DNA from: Vibrio hyugaensis
Lineage (GTDB): Bacteria; Pseudomonadota; Gammaproteobacteria; Enterobacterales; Vibrionaceae
Direction: 5' to 3'
Assembly: GCF_002906655.1 (NCBI RefSeq)
Contig: NZ_CP025794.1
Span: 992,001 to 1,056,000, forward strand
Length of the DNA: 64,000 nucleotides
Both the position numbers and the translations under genes were made by a program. The notes beneath the pieces are model-generated. The model was given only the letters and a program-made list of their open reading frames with translations, ran no database searches and was not told the origin of the DNA. Numbering within the stretch: position 1 is the first letter of the stretch; the number at the start of each line of letters is the position of its first letter. Of this stretch, positions 8,191-17,024 are shown in pieces.

Positions 8191-9606
8191 ATGAAAACAT
8201 CTACTATTTTCACGCTTTCATTGCTCACAATATCAATGAATACAATGGCTGAAGAGTATGTACCTATTGTGTCAAAACCGATCTACATCACCAGCTCTAA
8301 TATCAAATGTGTTCTACACACCAGCGGTGAGTTTGATAAGACACGTGACTGGTGTGATGCCAGTGCATCGATTGATGTTCGCGTTAATGTCGAACAAATG
8401 CGCTCTATCCAATCCTCGACTTCAGAAGGCATCACTACCCCAGATGCGAAAATCGTGCGCTTTACGGTTGATGCACAAAAACCAGGGACAGGGATTCACC
8501 TAGTCAATTTCTTACAGCAAGATCATAGCTGGTTTCAAAGCTGGGCAAACCGCCGTACCTACATTGGCCCTTTCGCCAGCAGTTATGACTTGTGGGTGAA
8601 ACCTGTTAGTGGTTATATCCCAAAGAAAGCCAATGACTTCCCGAATAATGAGAATCAAAACTACCAACACCGCGATACGATTGGTTACTCGATCGGAATT
8701 AATGGCTCAGTAGGAGCCGAAGTTGGTAAAGACGGTCCAAAAGGAAGTGCTGAAGTGTCTGGTTCATTCAGTTATACCAACTCGAAAACCTTGGTGTTTG
8801 ATACAAAAGATTATCGAATCAATAACAGCTCTTCTCTGAGTGATTTTAACGTTTCCTTTGAGCGAGGATTTGATGAAAAAGGCTGCGACGAATTGGTTCG
8901 CCAAGAGCTAGGTTGCTACTTTACCTCTGCGCATTGGGGAAGTGGTTGGGTATTTAACAAGTCAAAATTTAATCCAATCTCTTACGCAAACTTTAAACCT
9001 AACTTTGATGTTCTTTATGAAACGCCTGTATCTCAAAAAGGCACAACTGATTTTGAAATTGGTGTAAAACTCGCTTATCGAGCACGTTTTGGAAGTATCA
9101 TGCCTTCGCCATTTTTCTCGGTTTATGAGCCAGCGGGCTACTCATCAAACTCTTCAACGGCTCGACAACGTATACGCATAGATTGGAATCACCCGTTGTT
9201 TGACCCAGAAGCTCATGTGACACTTCAATCACTCAGCGATAATAATTTCTGTCTTGATGTCTATGGCACAAACAACGACGGAGATGTCGATGTAGGTGGC
9301 TGGGAGTGCCACGGAGACTGGAACCAAGTTTGGGGACTAGATGACAAAGAACGTTACCGCAGTCGTATCGCCCCTGAACGATGCCTAGCAGTCTTGCCAG
9401 ATAAAAGCGTAACCGTTGATTTTTGTAATGAGACTCTTGCTCAAAAGTGGATTTGGGAAGGAGACAAACTTATCAGCAGGTACGTGGATGGCACCAATAA
9501 CCGTTATGCTTTGAACATTATTGGAGACCATAAAGTCGGTGTCACACCAGAAGCCGAAGCGACAAAAGCAAAATGGCAACCAAAGTTACATAAGATCAAA
9601 CTCTAA
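8191..9606 (+). CDS. vvhA: Pore-forming cytolysin of the VvhA/leukocidin family
   Basis: 471 aa from ATG at 8191, which follows GGAGGAAAA; this equals the length of V. vulnificus haemolysin VvhA. Signal peptide 1-21 (cleavage after MNTMA). A leukocidin/aerolysin-like beta-rich core spans about 40-325; it includes a glycine/serine-rich stem segment near 165-200, expected to form the membrane barrel. A ricin-type beta-trefoil lectin domain (about 335-471) follows, with QVW and QKW repeats and paired cysteines, and probably binds host glycans. V. cholerae cytolysin has the same core plus extra domains and a pro-region, both missing here. Predicted to be secreted and to lyse host cells by heptameric pores. 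Haemolytic activity is inferred from the family. Confidence 0.88.
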   Translation: MKTSTIFTLSLLTISMNTMAEEYVPIVSKPIYITSSNIKCVLHTSGEFDKTRDWCDASASIDVRVNVEQMRSIQSSTSEGITTPDAKIVRFTVDAQKPGTGIHLVNFLQQDHSWFQSWANRRTYIGPFASSYDLWVKPVSGYIPKKANDFPNNENQNYQHRDTIGYSIGINGSVGAEVGKDGPKGSAEVSGSFSYTNSKTLVFDTKDYRINNSSSLSDFNVSFERGFDEKGCDELVRQELGCYFTSAHWGSGWVFNKSKFNPISYANFKPNFDVLYETPVSQKGTTDFEIGVKLAYRARFGSIMPSPFFSVYEPAGYSSNSSTARQRIRIDWNHPLFDPEAHVTLQSLSDNNFCLDVYGTNNDGDVDVGGWECHGDWNQVWGLDDKERYRSRIAPERCLAVLPDKSVTVDFCNETLAQKWIWEGDKLISRYVDGTNNRYALNIIGDHKVGVTPEAEATKAKWQPKLHKIKL

Positions 9607-9615
9607 GTACTGATT

Positions 9616-9646
9616 GAAATGGAAGGTTTCGCCTTCCATTTCTTTT
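9616..9646 (+). terminator. Terminator of vvhBA
   Basis: An 11-bp stem GAAATGGAAGG / CCTTCCATTTC with a 5-nt loop, followed by TTTT. Confidence 0.85.
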
Positions 9647-9695
9647 ATCGACAATCTTATTACAGGCTATCAAATCAAGATAAATCGCCCGCCGA

Positions 9696-10859
9696 CTACA
9701 AAATAACATGAGGAATATAACGCGCCATATCTTGAGTGACTAAGCTATTATCCTCACGAATCGAGATTCCTGCGGCTTTGTCATTGACCAGCCAACTGCC
9801 AATCAAGGTATGGCTCTGGCCAAACTTAGGTAATGGATGATATTGCTGGACGATGTTTTGGCTCGATTCATACGGCCCTGGAGTTTTCACCAATCGCTGT
9901 CCATTCTTCACAATCTCTATATTCGCCCCTTCACGAGAAAATAGTGGTTTGATGACGTAGTCTTTCAAACTGTTCGCTTTTGTATCATTAGCAAAATACG
10001 CCGGCAGTAAGTTAGGGTGATTTGGAAAACGCTCCCAGAGTAACGGTAACAACGCTTTGTTAGAGAGGATTGACTTCCACATTGGCTCTAACCAGTTCAC
10101 GCTCGCCGTTGCCAAGTGTTGGTTGTATTCCTCTTCAAACATAAATTCCCACGGATAGAGCTTGAACATCCAACGAATCGCTCGGTCATCGGAATCGACG
10201 AAACGGCCCTCTTCCGTAACACCAATATCTTCAACAAAAACAAACGCAGTCGTTAAGCCCGCTTCACGAGCGCAATCTTCTAAATATTGGACGGTACCTT
10301 TGTCCTCTTCTGTGTATTTACAACAACTGAAGTGAAGCGTTTGTCCCGGCTGCAATTTGGCAATCTCAGCAAAACGTTCGATCAAGAAATCTTGCAGGAT
10401 GTTAAATTGGTCAGCGCTTTGGTGAATACGGCCCTTGTTAACGACATCTTCCAACCACACCCACTGCCAAAAACCCGTTTCAAATAAGGACGTTGGTGTA
10501 TCGGCATTGTTTTCTAATAACTTTGCTGGTGATGAACCGTTGTAGGCAAAATCCAGTCGAGAATAAAGCGACGGCTCTCTGCTTCTCCAAGAAGAAGCGA
10601 CTTGGGACCACATGGATTCAGGAATGGCGCATTGAGTCAGTAATCGCTCACTTCGAACGACTTCGTCTACAACTTCAAGGCACATTTGATGAAGCTCCTC
10701 CGTTGGCGCTTCTATGTCTCGTTCAATTTGCTCTAATGTGAATTGATAGTAAGCACTCTCATCCCAGTACGGTTGGTCGTACATAGAGTGGAACCCAAAA
10801 CCAAACTGGCGTGCTAAATCACGCCAGTTTTCTCTTTCTTGTATTTCTCTTCGAAACAT
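9696..10859 (-). CDS. Glutathionylspermidine-synthase-like ATP-grasp ligase (YjfC family)
   Basis: 387 aa, about the length of E. coli YjfC. It carries the family signature YNGSSPAKLLENNADTP (about 106-122) and the C-terminal KPLFSREGANIEI ATP-binding segment (about 305-317). The N-terminal amidase half of E. coli Gsp is absent, so it should only form, not break, an amide bond between a peptide carboxylate and an amine. The true substrate of YjfC-type proteins is not known; it need not be spermidine. It is the last gene of a four-gene minus-strand operon and starts 8 bp after the DUF1190 gene, suggesting it acts on a membrane or surface component made or moved by its neighbours. Confidence 0.8.
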   Translation of the reverse strand: MFRREIQERENWRDLARQFGFGFHSMYDQPYWDESAYYQFTLEQIERDIEAPTEELHQMCLEVVDEVVRSERLLTQCAIPESMWSQVASSWRSREPSLYSRLDFAYNGSSPAKLLENNADTPTSLFETGFWQWVWLEDVVNKGRIHQSADQFNILQDFLIERFAEIAKLQPGQTLHFSCCKYTEEDKGTVQYLEDCAREAGLTTAFVFVEDIGVTEEGRFVDSDDRAIRWMFKLYPWEFMFEEEYNQHLATASVNWLEPMWKSILSNKALLPLLWERFPNHPNLLPAYFANDTKANSLKDYVIKPLFSREGANIEIVKNGQRLVKTPGPYESSQNIVQQYHPLPKFGQSHTLIGSWLVNDKAAGISIREDNSLVTQDMARYIPHVIL

Positions 10860-10867
10860 AAATGCTG

Positions 10868-11437
10868 TTAACCGCCTCGACCAACAGAGACGGCTTTACC
10901 AAAACCACCTCGAGACATTGCTCGTCCCATCGTGCCACCACCTCGTTTATTTAGGTTGCTGGTTGCGACTTTGGTTGATTGGTTACGGTAGGACCCGTAG
11001 AACTGCCCTGCTCCGTTGTAATACTTCGACTTGTAGCGATACATCGGCTCGGAATAGTAGCCTTTGTTGTAGCCACTGAGGCCACTTACTGCGCGACTGA
11101 AGAAGTAGCCACCCACAAACGGAACATAAGAACGGTGGCGTGAGCTGTAATAACAATCGTCTTCATAGAAATCGTCTTCACACTCAAACTCGTTGTTATA
11201 GCGCGGTGCGTTTTCTTCTGCTCTCGCCATCGCCTCTTGGTAGGCAATTTCACACTGCTCGCTGAACTCTGGTGCATCTGATTTACATTCATCTGCATCA
11301 GTATAAATATAACCTTCTGTTTTCGATTCATGAGTAGCGAGAAAGAAAATACCACCAAAAGCCACAAACGGAATGATTCGTCCGACTTTGAAGCTCTTAT
11401 CCATCGAAGAGCGTTTTACGTTGGAACTGCGTTTCAT
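10868..11437 (-). CDS. DUF1190-family (YgiB/YjfM-like) protein
   Basis: 189 aa from ATG at 11437, which is preceded by AGGAGG; an earlier in-frame ATG overlaps the previous gene. One N-terminal hydrophobic segment (about 20-33) would anchor it in the membrane or act as a signal. The middle is acidic with scattered Cys (ADECKSDAPEFSEQCE, FECEDDFYEDDCYY). The C-terminus is rich in Gly, Tyr, Arg and Ser and low in complexity. DUF1190 proteins (YgiB, YjfM) are regularly encoded beside glutathionylspermidine-synthase-like ligases, as here. The function is unknown; the Gly/Lys/Arg-rich tail could be an acceptor for the ligase, which is speculation. Confidence 0.8.
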   Translation of the reverse strand: MKRSSNVKRSSMDKSFKVGRIIPFVAFGGIFFLATHESKTEGYIYTDADECKSDAPEFSEQCEIAYQEAMARAEENAPRYNNEFECEDDFYEDDCYYSSRHRSYVPFVGGYFFSRAVSGLSGYNKGYYSEPMYRYKSKYYNGAGQFYGSYRNQSTKVATSNLNKRGGGTMGRAMSRGGFGKAVSVGRGG

Positions 11438-11445
11438 CGCCCCTC

Positions 11446-11862
11446 CTAGTAAGTCATGCAAGCTGCGTTGAGTACACCGACAGAGACAGAAACTCCTGCG
11501 AGTACAATACCTGCAGGTACTTCATCATTCTCGATACGCTCAGAGACTTTAGGCAGCAGAATGAATCGCACGATGCCGAAAGCAATGATTTGAGCCAGCA
11601 TGGCAACAACGCCCCAAACCATAAAGTCAACAATATTAACCGAGTTGGTCGCCGCGCCCGCTATCGCTAAACAGTAACCAAGAAATGCCCCACTTAATGC
11701 GACTGCTGCTGCGGTATTTTTCTCTTCTTTGATTAGGTGCCACTCATCGTATGGCGTCAGTTTCACGTAAACGAATTTAAACGCTAACACGAAGATAATC
11801 GAAACGGAAAAGTAGAGAAGAAAGTTAGGGAAACCTGCTAACAGGTCGGCAATCATGTGCAT
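11446..11862 (-). CDS. DUF350-family inner-membrane protein (YjfL-like)
   Basis: 138 aa with four hydrophobic helices (about 13-31, 48-68, 74-98, 115-135), the usual DUF350 layout of two related helix pairs. The family is found with DUF1190 and YjfC-type ligases in E. coli and Vibrio. Its start codon shares one base with the stop of the K+ channel gene (TAATG), and the next gene's ATG follows 8 bp after its TAG, so expression is tightly coupled. The function is unknown. Confidence 0.8.
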   Translation of the reverse strand: MHMIADLLAGFPNFLLYFSVSIIFVLAFKFVYVKLTPYDEWHLIKEEKNTAAAVALSGAFLGYCLAIAGAATNSVNIVDFMVWGVVAMLAQIIAFGIVRFILLPKVSERIENDEVPAGIVLAGVSVSVGVLNAACMTY

Positions 11863-12905
11863 TATTTATCCTTATTCATTTCGTTCCAAGCGAAGTCATC
11901 GATTCGCTCGTCGGCAATGTAAAACAGCTTAGTCTTCGGTGGGACAGCGACGTCAAGATCAGGGTTTAGCTCAATGCCATTGCCAAGATCAAACGCGATC
12001 AACGTTGCTTGGTGATGCTTTTTAATAAAACTAAAGATCGTTTCTACATTGGTTGTCGCTTGATCTTCTGGGTAGATCACCGAATATTGCGTCATGCCTC
12101 TTGTCGATGCCAGTAGCTCTTGGTGCAGAGCACTCGACCCCGGGTCAACCGCTGCCTTCGCGAGCATCTCTGCGCCAACCGCAGGAATGCATTCCGCTTT
12201 AGGGCAATGCTGGCTAAGTAGACGACCCAAAGCATCATCTTTAAAATAGGCGAGCAAGTGTGCAGCAGGATTCACTGACGCACAATACAAGGCCGCCGAG
12301 AGGGTAATATCATCGGAAAGATTATCAACAATGATACAGTTGGCTTCCGTAATATTGGCATTTTTCATCTCTTGCGCATCAGTGTAACTGTTCACCTTGA
12401 TGAAACCGATTTCCCCAGGAAGTGGGTTCTCTATATCTGACCGACTGCACAACACAATGGGGCGCTTACCCGCTTCTTCATGTTGCAACATACGAATAAG
12501 GTGCATGGTCCTTGCGCCATTCCACCCCAACAATACGATATGGTTTTCCACTCTTACTCTCCGTTTACCCAATATGCCTGCTCGCCAATAATCAATCGCT
12601 CCTCCTGCTACCCGTCCCAAAATGGCAGCAAACAAGCTTAAACCACCAGGGATAATAAACAGAACGACTACCCATTTCCCAGTATTCGTGGTTGGTGAAA
12701 GATCACCATAACCAACGGTAGAAGCCGTCACCATGAGGTAATAAATGAAGTTGGAGAAATTGTCAGTAAGTGCGTGCTCCCCTGCGAGAACCAGCAATAA
12801 CCAAGAGATAGCGATATAACTCGCACTAATGACGAGAAGGTTTCGGTTGCTCAATTTGAAAAGATGGGCGCTGAACCATTTTTTCAAGACTAGCCATACA
12901 GCCAT
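11862..12905 (-). CDS. K+ channel with RCK/TrkA-N regulatory domain
   Basis: 347 aa. Two membrane helices (about 23-42 and 78-100) flank a pore loop with the K+ selectivity filter TVGYGD (63-68). A cytoplasmic Rossmann-type RCK domain follows (about 115-240), beginning HIVLLGWNGART in place of the usual glycine-rich GxGxxG. The C-terminal 100 residues look like an RCK-C-like lobe. The fold predicts a ligand-gated two-TM K+ channel of the Kch/MthK type. It is first in the operon with DUF350, DUF1190 and the ATP-grasp ligase; a functional tie between ion flux and the ligase is inferred from this order. Confidence 0.85.
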   Translation of the reverse strand: MAVWLVLKKWFSAHLFKLSNRNLLVISASYIAISWLLLVLAGEHALTDNFSNFIYYLMVTASTVGYGDLSPTTNTGKWVVVLFIIPGGLSLFAAILGRVAGGAIDYWRAGILGKRRVRVENHIVLLGWNGARTMHLIRMLQHEEAGKRPIVLCSRSDIENPLPGEIGFIKVNSYTDAQEMKNANITEANCIIVDNLSDDITLSAALYCASVNPAAHLLAYFKDDALGRLLSQHCPKAECIPAVGAEMLAKAAVDPGSSALHQELLASTRGMTQYSVIYPEDQATTNVETIFSFIKKHHQATLIAFDLGNGIELNPDLDVAVPPKTKLFYIADERIDDFAWNEMNKDK

Positions 12906-12964
12906 AAGTTTCCGATTCCTTTCTGATTACTATATGTAAATACTAACCCATTGATTGTAAGAAA

Positions 12965-12995
12965 CAAAAAAACCAGCCAAATTCGGCTGGTTTTT
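12965..12995 (-). terminator. Terminator of nadA
   Basis: Stem AACCAGCC / GGCTGGTT with T-runs on both sides, so it could work in both directions. It separates nadA from the channel operon promoter. Confidence 0.8.
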
Positions 12996-13037
12996 GAGAT
13001 TTGTCTTGGCAAACTGATGCCAGAACAAGCTAAACGA

Positions 13038-14099
13038 CTATGCGTTGCCTTTCACTTGCATGTTCAGTTGCTCAGCAAAGTCTAGCATGCGGTTCAATGG
13101 GATGAGTGATTTCACACGCAGCGCTTCATCAACGAAGATTTCGTGTTCCTCACCACCTTCATTCAATGCTTTTTCAATCGCTTTAAGACCGTTCATTGCC
13201 ATCCAAGGACAGTGCGCACAACTGCGACAGGTCGCACCCGCACCAGCAGTGGGTGCTTCAATCAGTTCTTTCTCTGGCACTAGTTGTTGCATTTTAAAGA
13301 AGATGCCTTTGTCAGTTGCAACAATCATTTTCTGATGAGGTAGCTCTTTCGCCGCTTTGATAAGCTGACTCGTAGAACCAACCGCATCTGCCAGCTCAAC
13401 CACGCTAGCTGGTGATTCTGGGTGAACTAGGATTGCCGCATCCGAGTATACGTTCTTCATCTTACGCAGTGCGTCCGCAGAGAACTCGTCATGAACTACG
13501 CACTCACCTTGCCACAGCAGCATGTCTGCGCCAGTCTTGTTTGCGATGTAAGAACCTAGGTGACGGTCTGGGCCCCAAATGATTGGCTTATCTTCTGCGT
13601 CTAGGTGTTCAACGATTTCCAGTGCAATACTAGACGTTACAACCCAATCAGCGCGTGCTTTAACCGCCGCAGAAGTGTTTGCGTATACCACAACCGTATG
13701 GTCAGGGTGAGCGTCACAGAATTCGCTAAACTTATCCGCAGGGCAGCCAAGGTCAAGTGAACATTCCGCTTCTAGCGTTGGCATTAGAATGCGTTTTTCT
13801 GGTGTTAAGATCTTTGCAGATTCGCCCATGAAGCGAACACCACCAATGATCAATGTGCTTGCTGGATGACGGTTACCAAATTTCGCCATCTCTAACGAAT
13901 CACCAACAAAACCACCCGTTTCTTCCGCTAATGCTTGGATCTCAGGATCGGTGTAGTAGTGTGCGATAAGCACGGCATCTTTCTCTTTAAGCAGCTTTTT
14001 GATTCGCTCGATGTAATCGGCTTTTTCTTCTTGGCTTAATGGGGTTGGTTTTGGAGGGAATGGGTAAACTGTCTCGATTTTATCTAGTATGTGGCTCAT
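13038..14099 (-). CDS. nadA: Quinolinate synthase NadA
   Basis: 353 aa from ATG at 14099 ([18 protein letters not shown]). It condenses iminoaspartate with dihydroxyacetone phosphate to quinolinate in NAD synthesis. The [4Fe-4S] cysteines of the family are visible in [17 protein letters not shown] and the final [10 protein letters not shown] cluster, as is the conserved [11 protein letters not shown] near the start. E. coli NadA has 347 aa. In many gammaproteobacteria nadA directly follows the tol-pal genes, as here. A terminator lies on its 3' side; about 230 bp with a cpoB terminator lie upstream. Confidence 0.95.
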   Translation of the reverse strand: MSHILDKIETVYPFPPKPTPLSQEEKADYIERIKKLLKEKDAVLIAHYYTDPEIQALAEETGGFVGDSLEMAKFGNRHPASTLIIGGVRFMGESAKILTPEKRILMPTLEAECSLDLGCPADKFSEFCDAHPDHTVVVYANTSAAVKARADWVVTSSIALEIVEHLDAEDKPIIWGPDRHLGSYIANKTGADMLLWQGECVVHDEFSADALRKMKNVYSDAAILVHPESPASVVELADAVGSTSQLIKAAKELPHQKMIVATDKGIFFKMQQLVPEKELIEAPTAGAGATCRSCAHCPWMAMNGLKAIEKALNEGGEEHEIFVDEALRVKSLIPLNRMLDFAEQLNMQVKGNA

Positions 14100-14284
14100 T
14101 GCTCTTGCTCTACGCAACTTCCTTTAATCCGCGTATTGTAACCTTGTTAATTTTCAAAAACCAACCCAGAGCGGGAATTTCTAGCAGTCTAGCCGTATAT
14201 CTTTGACGCAAATAACTATTCTATCGACAAAATAGAATTGGGTTGTAGCAAAGAAAAACCAGTGAAGTAAAACGAGCAAACAAG

Positions 14285-14311
14285 AAAAAAGGAGCCGAAG
14301 CTCCCTTTATT
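14285..14311 (-). terminator. Terminator of the tol-pal-cpoB operon
   Basis: On the minus strand a GGGAGC/GCTCC stem with a stable TTCG tetraloop is followed by a run of T. Confidence 0.88.
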
Positions 14312-14332
14312 AGTCTCAATGTGTGAGTCTTA

Positions 14333-15088
14333 TTACTTCAGCTTAGCGCTCGCGATTTTCGCTGACGCACTGCCGGCGTATTCATCGACAACTTGTTGAT
14401 AGTATTTCTTCGCTTGTGCAGCATTATTGTTACGCTCAGCAATATCGCCTAGCTTAACCAATGCATCTGCACGCTTGTTAGAATCTTTGTAAGAAACCAC
14501 AGCTGAAAAACTCTTCGTTGCTTCTTTGTCTTGCTTCTTAGCAAAATACAACTGGCCTAGCCAATAGTGGGAGTTTGCTGAGTAAGTCGAGTTCGGGTAA
14601 TCCTTTTGGAACTGCTGGAAAGCCGCAATAGCGCCCGTGTAGTCGCGTTTCTTAAGGATCAAATCCACGGCATCTTGATAAGCGGTTTGCTCATCAGCGT
14701 TGGACGTGTATTTACCACCTGTTTCTGCAGGCTTGGTTTCTTTTACTGGCGCAGCTTTCATTTCACCACGCACACGATCTAGCTCGACAAACAACTCACG
14801 TTGACGCTTTAACATTTGCTGCATTTCGTAGCTATTGCGTTCTAACTGACCACGTAGATCACTGATCTCTTGTGACATTTGGTCAATTTGCTCTTGCATT
14901 TGGAGCTGAACACGGTTGCGATTTTGCAGCAAGCGCTCTAAACGCTCGACATCTGATTCTGAAGAAGATCGAGTTGATACTGATGATGTGCTGTTGAGAT
15001 CTGATACTGGAGCTGGTGCAGCGAACGCGAAGTTCGCTGCACTTGCCAGTAACGTAAGCGTAACAGCGCGCTTAGTGTTACTGAACAT
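14333..15088 (-). CDS. cpoB: Cell division coordinator CpoB (YbgF)
   Basis: 251 aa. Signal peptide 1-23 (cleavage after NFAFA). A trimerising coiled coil spans about 45-105 (RLERLLQNRNRVQLQMQEQI region), and tandem TPR repeats fill about 130-250 (AYQDAVDLILKKRDYTGAI, YWLGQLYFAKKQDKEA). CpoB is periplasmic, binds TolA, and couples peptidoglycan synthesis by PBP1B to outer-membrane constriction. It is the last gene of the tol-pal operon, 15 bp after pal. Confidence 0.93.
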   Translation of the reverse strand: MFSNTKRAVTLTLLASAANFAFAAPAPVSDLNSTSSVSTRSSSESDVERLERLLQNRNRVQLQMQEQIDQMSQEISDLRGQLERNSYEMQQMLKRQRELFVELDRVRGEMKAAPVKETKPAETGGKYTSNADEQTAYQDAVDLILKKRDYTGAIAAFQQFQKDYPNSTYSANSHYWLGQLYFAKKQDKEATKSFSAVVSYKDSNKRADALVKLGDIAERNNNAAQAKKYYQQVVDEYAGSASAKIASAKLK

Positions 15089-15103
15089 GAGGTTTACCTC
15101 GAA

Positions 15104-15625
15104 TTAGTATACTAGAACCGCACGACGGTTTTTAGCGTAAACATCTTCTGATTGACCTAGAAGAAGTGGCTTCTCTTCACCGTAGCTAACGATAGCGATT
15201 TGGTCAGCTTGAACACCTAGCGCTTGTAGGTAATTTGATACCGCTTCAGCACGACGCTCGCCTAGTGCGATGTTGTACTCTGGCGTACCACGTTCATCAG
15301 CGTGACCTTCGATTGTCACTTTAAGAGCAGGGTTCTTGCTTAGGTAAGCTGCGTGAGCTGCTAGCATCTCTTCGTAGTCACCTGCAATTGTTGAGTTATC
15401 AAATGCGAAGTAAATAGTTTGAGTTTCGCGTAGTGCTTGCTCTTTTAGCTCTTGCTCTGTCAATTGACCGTTTGGATCGATTGGCGTTACTACTGTTGTT
15501 TCAGAACCGCTAGTGTTGGTTTCTGCACCCGTATTTGAAGCCGCGTCATCACTTGAGCTACAAGCCGTCATTGCCATCACAGGAATCGCGATTAGCAGTC
15601 CTTTTAGAACCTTGTTCAGTTGCAT
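15104..15625 (-). CDS. pal: Peptidoglycan-associated lipoprotein Pal
   Basis: 173 aa. A type II signal peptide ends in a lipobox with the lipidated cysteine at residue 22 (MAMTAC). A Ser/Thr-rich linker follows, then an OmpA-like peptidoglycan-binding domain (about 65-173) with the diaminopimelate-binding signature [19 protein letters not shown]. Pal anchors the outer membrane to peptidoglycan and binds TolB. It lies between tolB and cpoB, 30 bp after tolB. Confidence 0.96.
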   Translation of the reverse strand: MQLNKVLKGLLIAIPVMAMTACSSSDDAASNTGAETNTSGSETTVVTPIDPNGQLTEQELKEQALRETQTIYFAFDNSTIAGDYEEMLAAHAAYLSKNPALKVTIEGHADERGTPEYNIALGERRAEAVSNYLQALGVQADQIAIVSYGEEKPLLLGQSEDVYAKNRRAVLVY

Positions 15626-15655
15626 CTTATTTTCCTTTATTAATCAATTTTATTA

Positions 15656-17008
15656 CTACAAAAACGGTGACCATGCGGGAGCTCTGACACGCCCATTTGT
15701 TGCCGGTAATCTAGCTTTAAATCGACCATCAATTGACACCATCGATAGTACGTTTTTCTTGTTGTAGATTGAGCTATAGATAACCATGCCACCATTTGGG
15801 GCAATGCTCGGAGACTCATCAAGCAATGTTTTTGTTAGTACCTGAAGAGCACCTGTTTCCAAATCTTGCTTAGCCAAGTTGAAGCCCGAATCACTGCGAT
15901 TCACCATGACAAGGAATCGACCATCAGGAGTGATTTGACCACCTAAGTTTTGGCTGCCTTGCCAAGTCAAACGGTTAGTAGAACCGCTGCCCAAATCTAC
16001 TTGATAAATCTGAGGTTTACCACCCCTGTCAGATGTGAAAATCAGTGATTTGCCATCAGGGTGCCAGTACGGTTCTGTATTATTTGATCTGCCACGCGTA
16101 ATTTGTGTCAGCTTACGAGTTTTCAGATCCAACGTGTAAACCTGAAGTGAACCTGTCTTAGAAAGAACCAACGCTAACTGACTGCCGTCAGGCGAAAATC
16201 TTGGCGCACCATTGTGACGAGGGTATGACGTAATTTTCTCTCGCTCGCCGGTGTAGATGTTCATAATGAAGATCTCAGCTTGGCCGTTCTGGAAACTCAC
16301 GTAAGCCAATTTCTGGCCATCAGGAGACCATGCTGGAGACATCAGTGGCTGTTTAGATTGAAGTACTAAACGTTCGTTGTAACCATCGTAATCGGCAACA
16401 CGAAGCTGGTAAGGGAAGCGATCTTTGTCGTTTACAACAACATAAGCGATACGAGTCATAAATGCGCCGCGTTCGCCAGTCAATTGCTCGTAGACAAGGT
16501 CCGCAATTCGGTGAGCGTATTCACGCATGCGTGGGCCTTCTACCGTCGCTACCTTGTTAAACAACACGTGGTCTTTGGAAAGAACCAGTTCTCCGTCATC
16601 ACCGAGAGCTTTGCTCTGGCCCTTCGTTAATTGGCCACGAACAACGTCAACTAACTGGTAGTTAACCACGTAGTTACCTTGTTCGTTTTTCTTAATTGAA
16701 CCGGTCAATAATGCATCTACGCCCAAGCCGGTCCACGCATCAAAGTTTACCTCTGATTCGTTGGTTGGCGTTTGGGGCATTTTGCTGGTCGGTACCGGGC
16801 TGAATTTACCACTGCGTTGCAAGTCAGAGGCAATCACAGCGGAAATATCAGTCGGAAGAGGCTCACTGCCTTCCCACTTAAAGGGAACAACAGCAATTGG
16901 TCGTGCTGAATCAATACCATCGGTAATCACCAGCTCTAATGCAGCGTGAGCCACATTCGTTAGACTGCCAAGCAGTACAAACATTCCTAGTAAAAGGCGT
17001 TTAATCAC
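15656..17008 (-). CDS. tolB: Tol-Pal system translocation protein TolB
   Basis: 450 aa. Signal peptide 1-22 (cleavage after NVAHA), an N-terminal alpha/beta domain (about 25-165), then a six-bladed beta-propeller with repeated SPDG/PDG-x-F motifs ([38 protein letters not shown]). This is the standard TolB design. It sits in the periplasm and shuttles between Pal and TolA. It is part of tolQRAB-pal-cpoB with a 16-bp gap after tolA. Confidence 0.96.
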   Translation of the reverse strand: MIKRLLLGMFVLLGSLTNVAHAALELVITDGIDSARPIAVVPFKWEGSEPLPTDISAVIASDLQRSGKFSPVPTSKMPQTPTNESEVNFDAWTGLGVDALLTGSIKKNEQGNYVVNYQLVDVVRGQLTKGQSKALGDDGELVLSKDHVLFNKVATVEGPRMREYAHRIADLVYEQLTGERGAFMTRIAYVVVNDKDRFPYQLRVADYDGYNERLVLQSKQPLMSPAWSPDGQKLAYVSFQNGQAEIFIMNIYTGEREKITSYPRHNGAPRFSPDGSQLALVLSKTGSLQVYTLDLKTRKLTQITRGRSNNTEPYWHPDGKSLIFTSDRGGKPQIYQVDLGSGSTNRLTWQGSQNLGGQITPDGRFLVMVNRSDSGFNLAKQDLETGALQVLTKTLLDESPSIAPNGGMVIYSSIYNKKNVLSMVSIDGRFKARLPATNGRVRAPAWSPFL

Positions 17009-17024
17009 GTCTCAGTTCCTTAAA

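Noticed and set aside
9385..9579. A minus-strand frame inside the vvhA lectin domain
   Set aside because: It is antisense to a conserved domain and has no ribosome-binding site.
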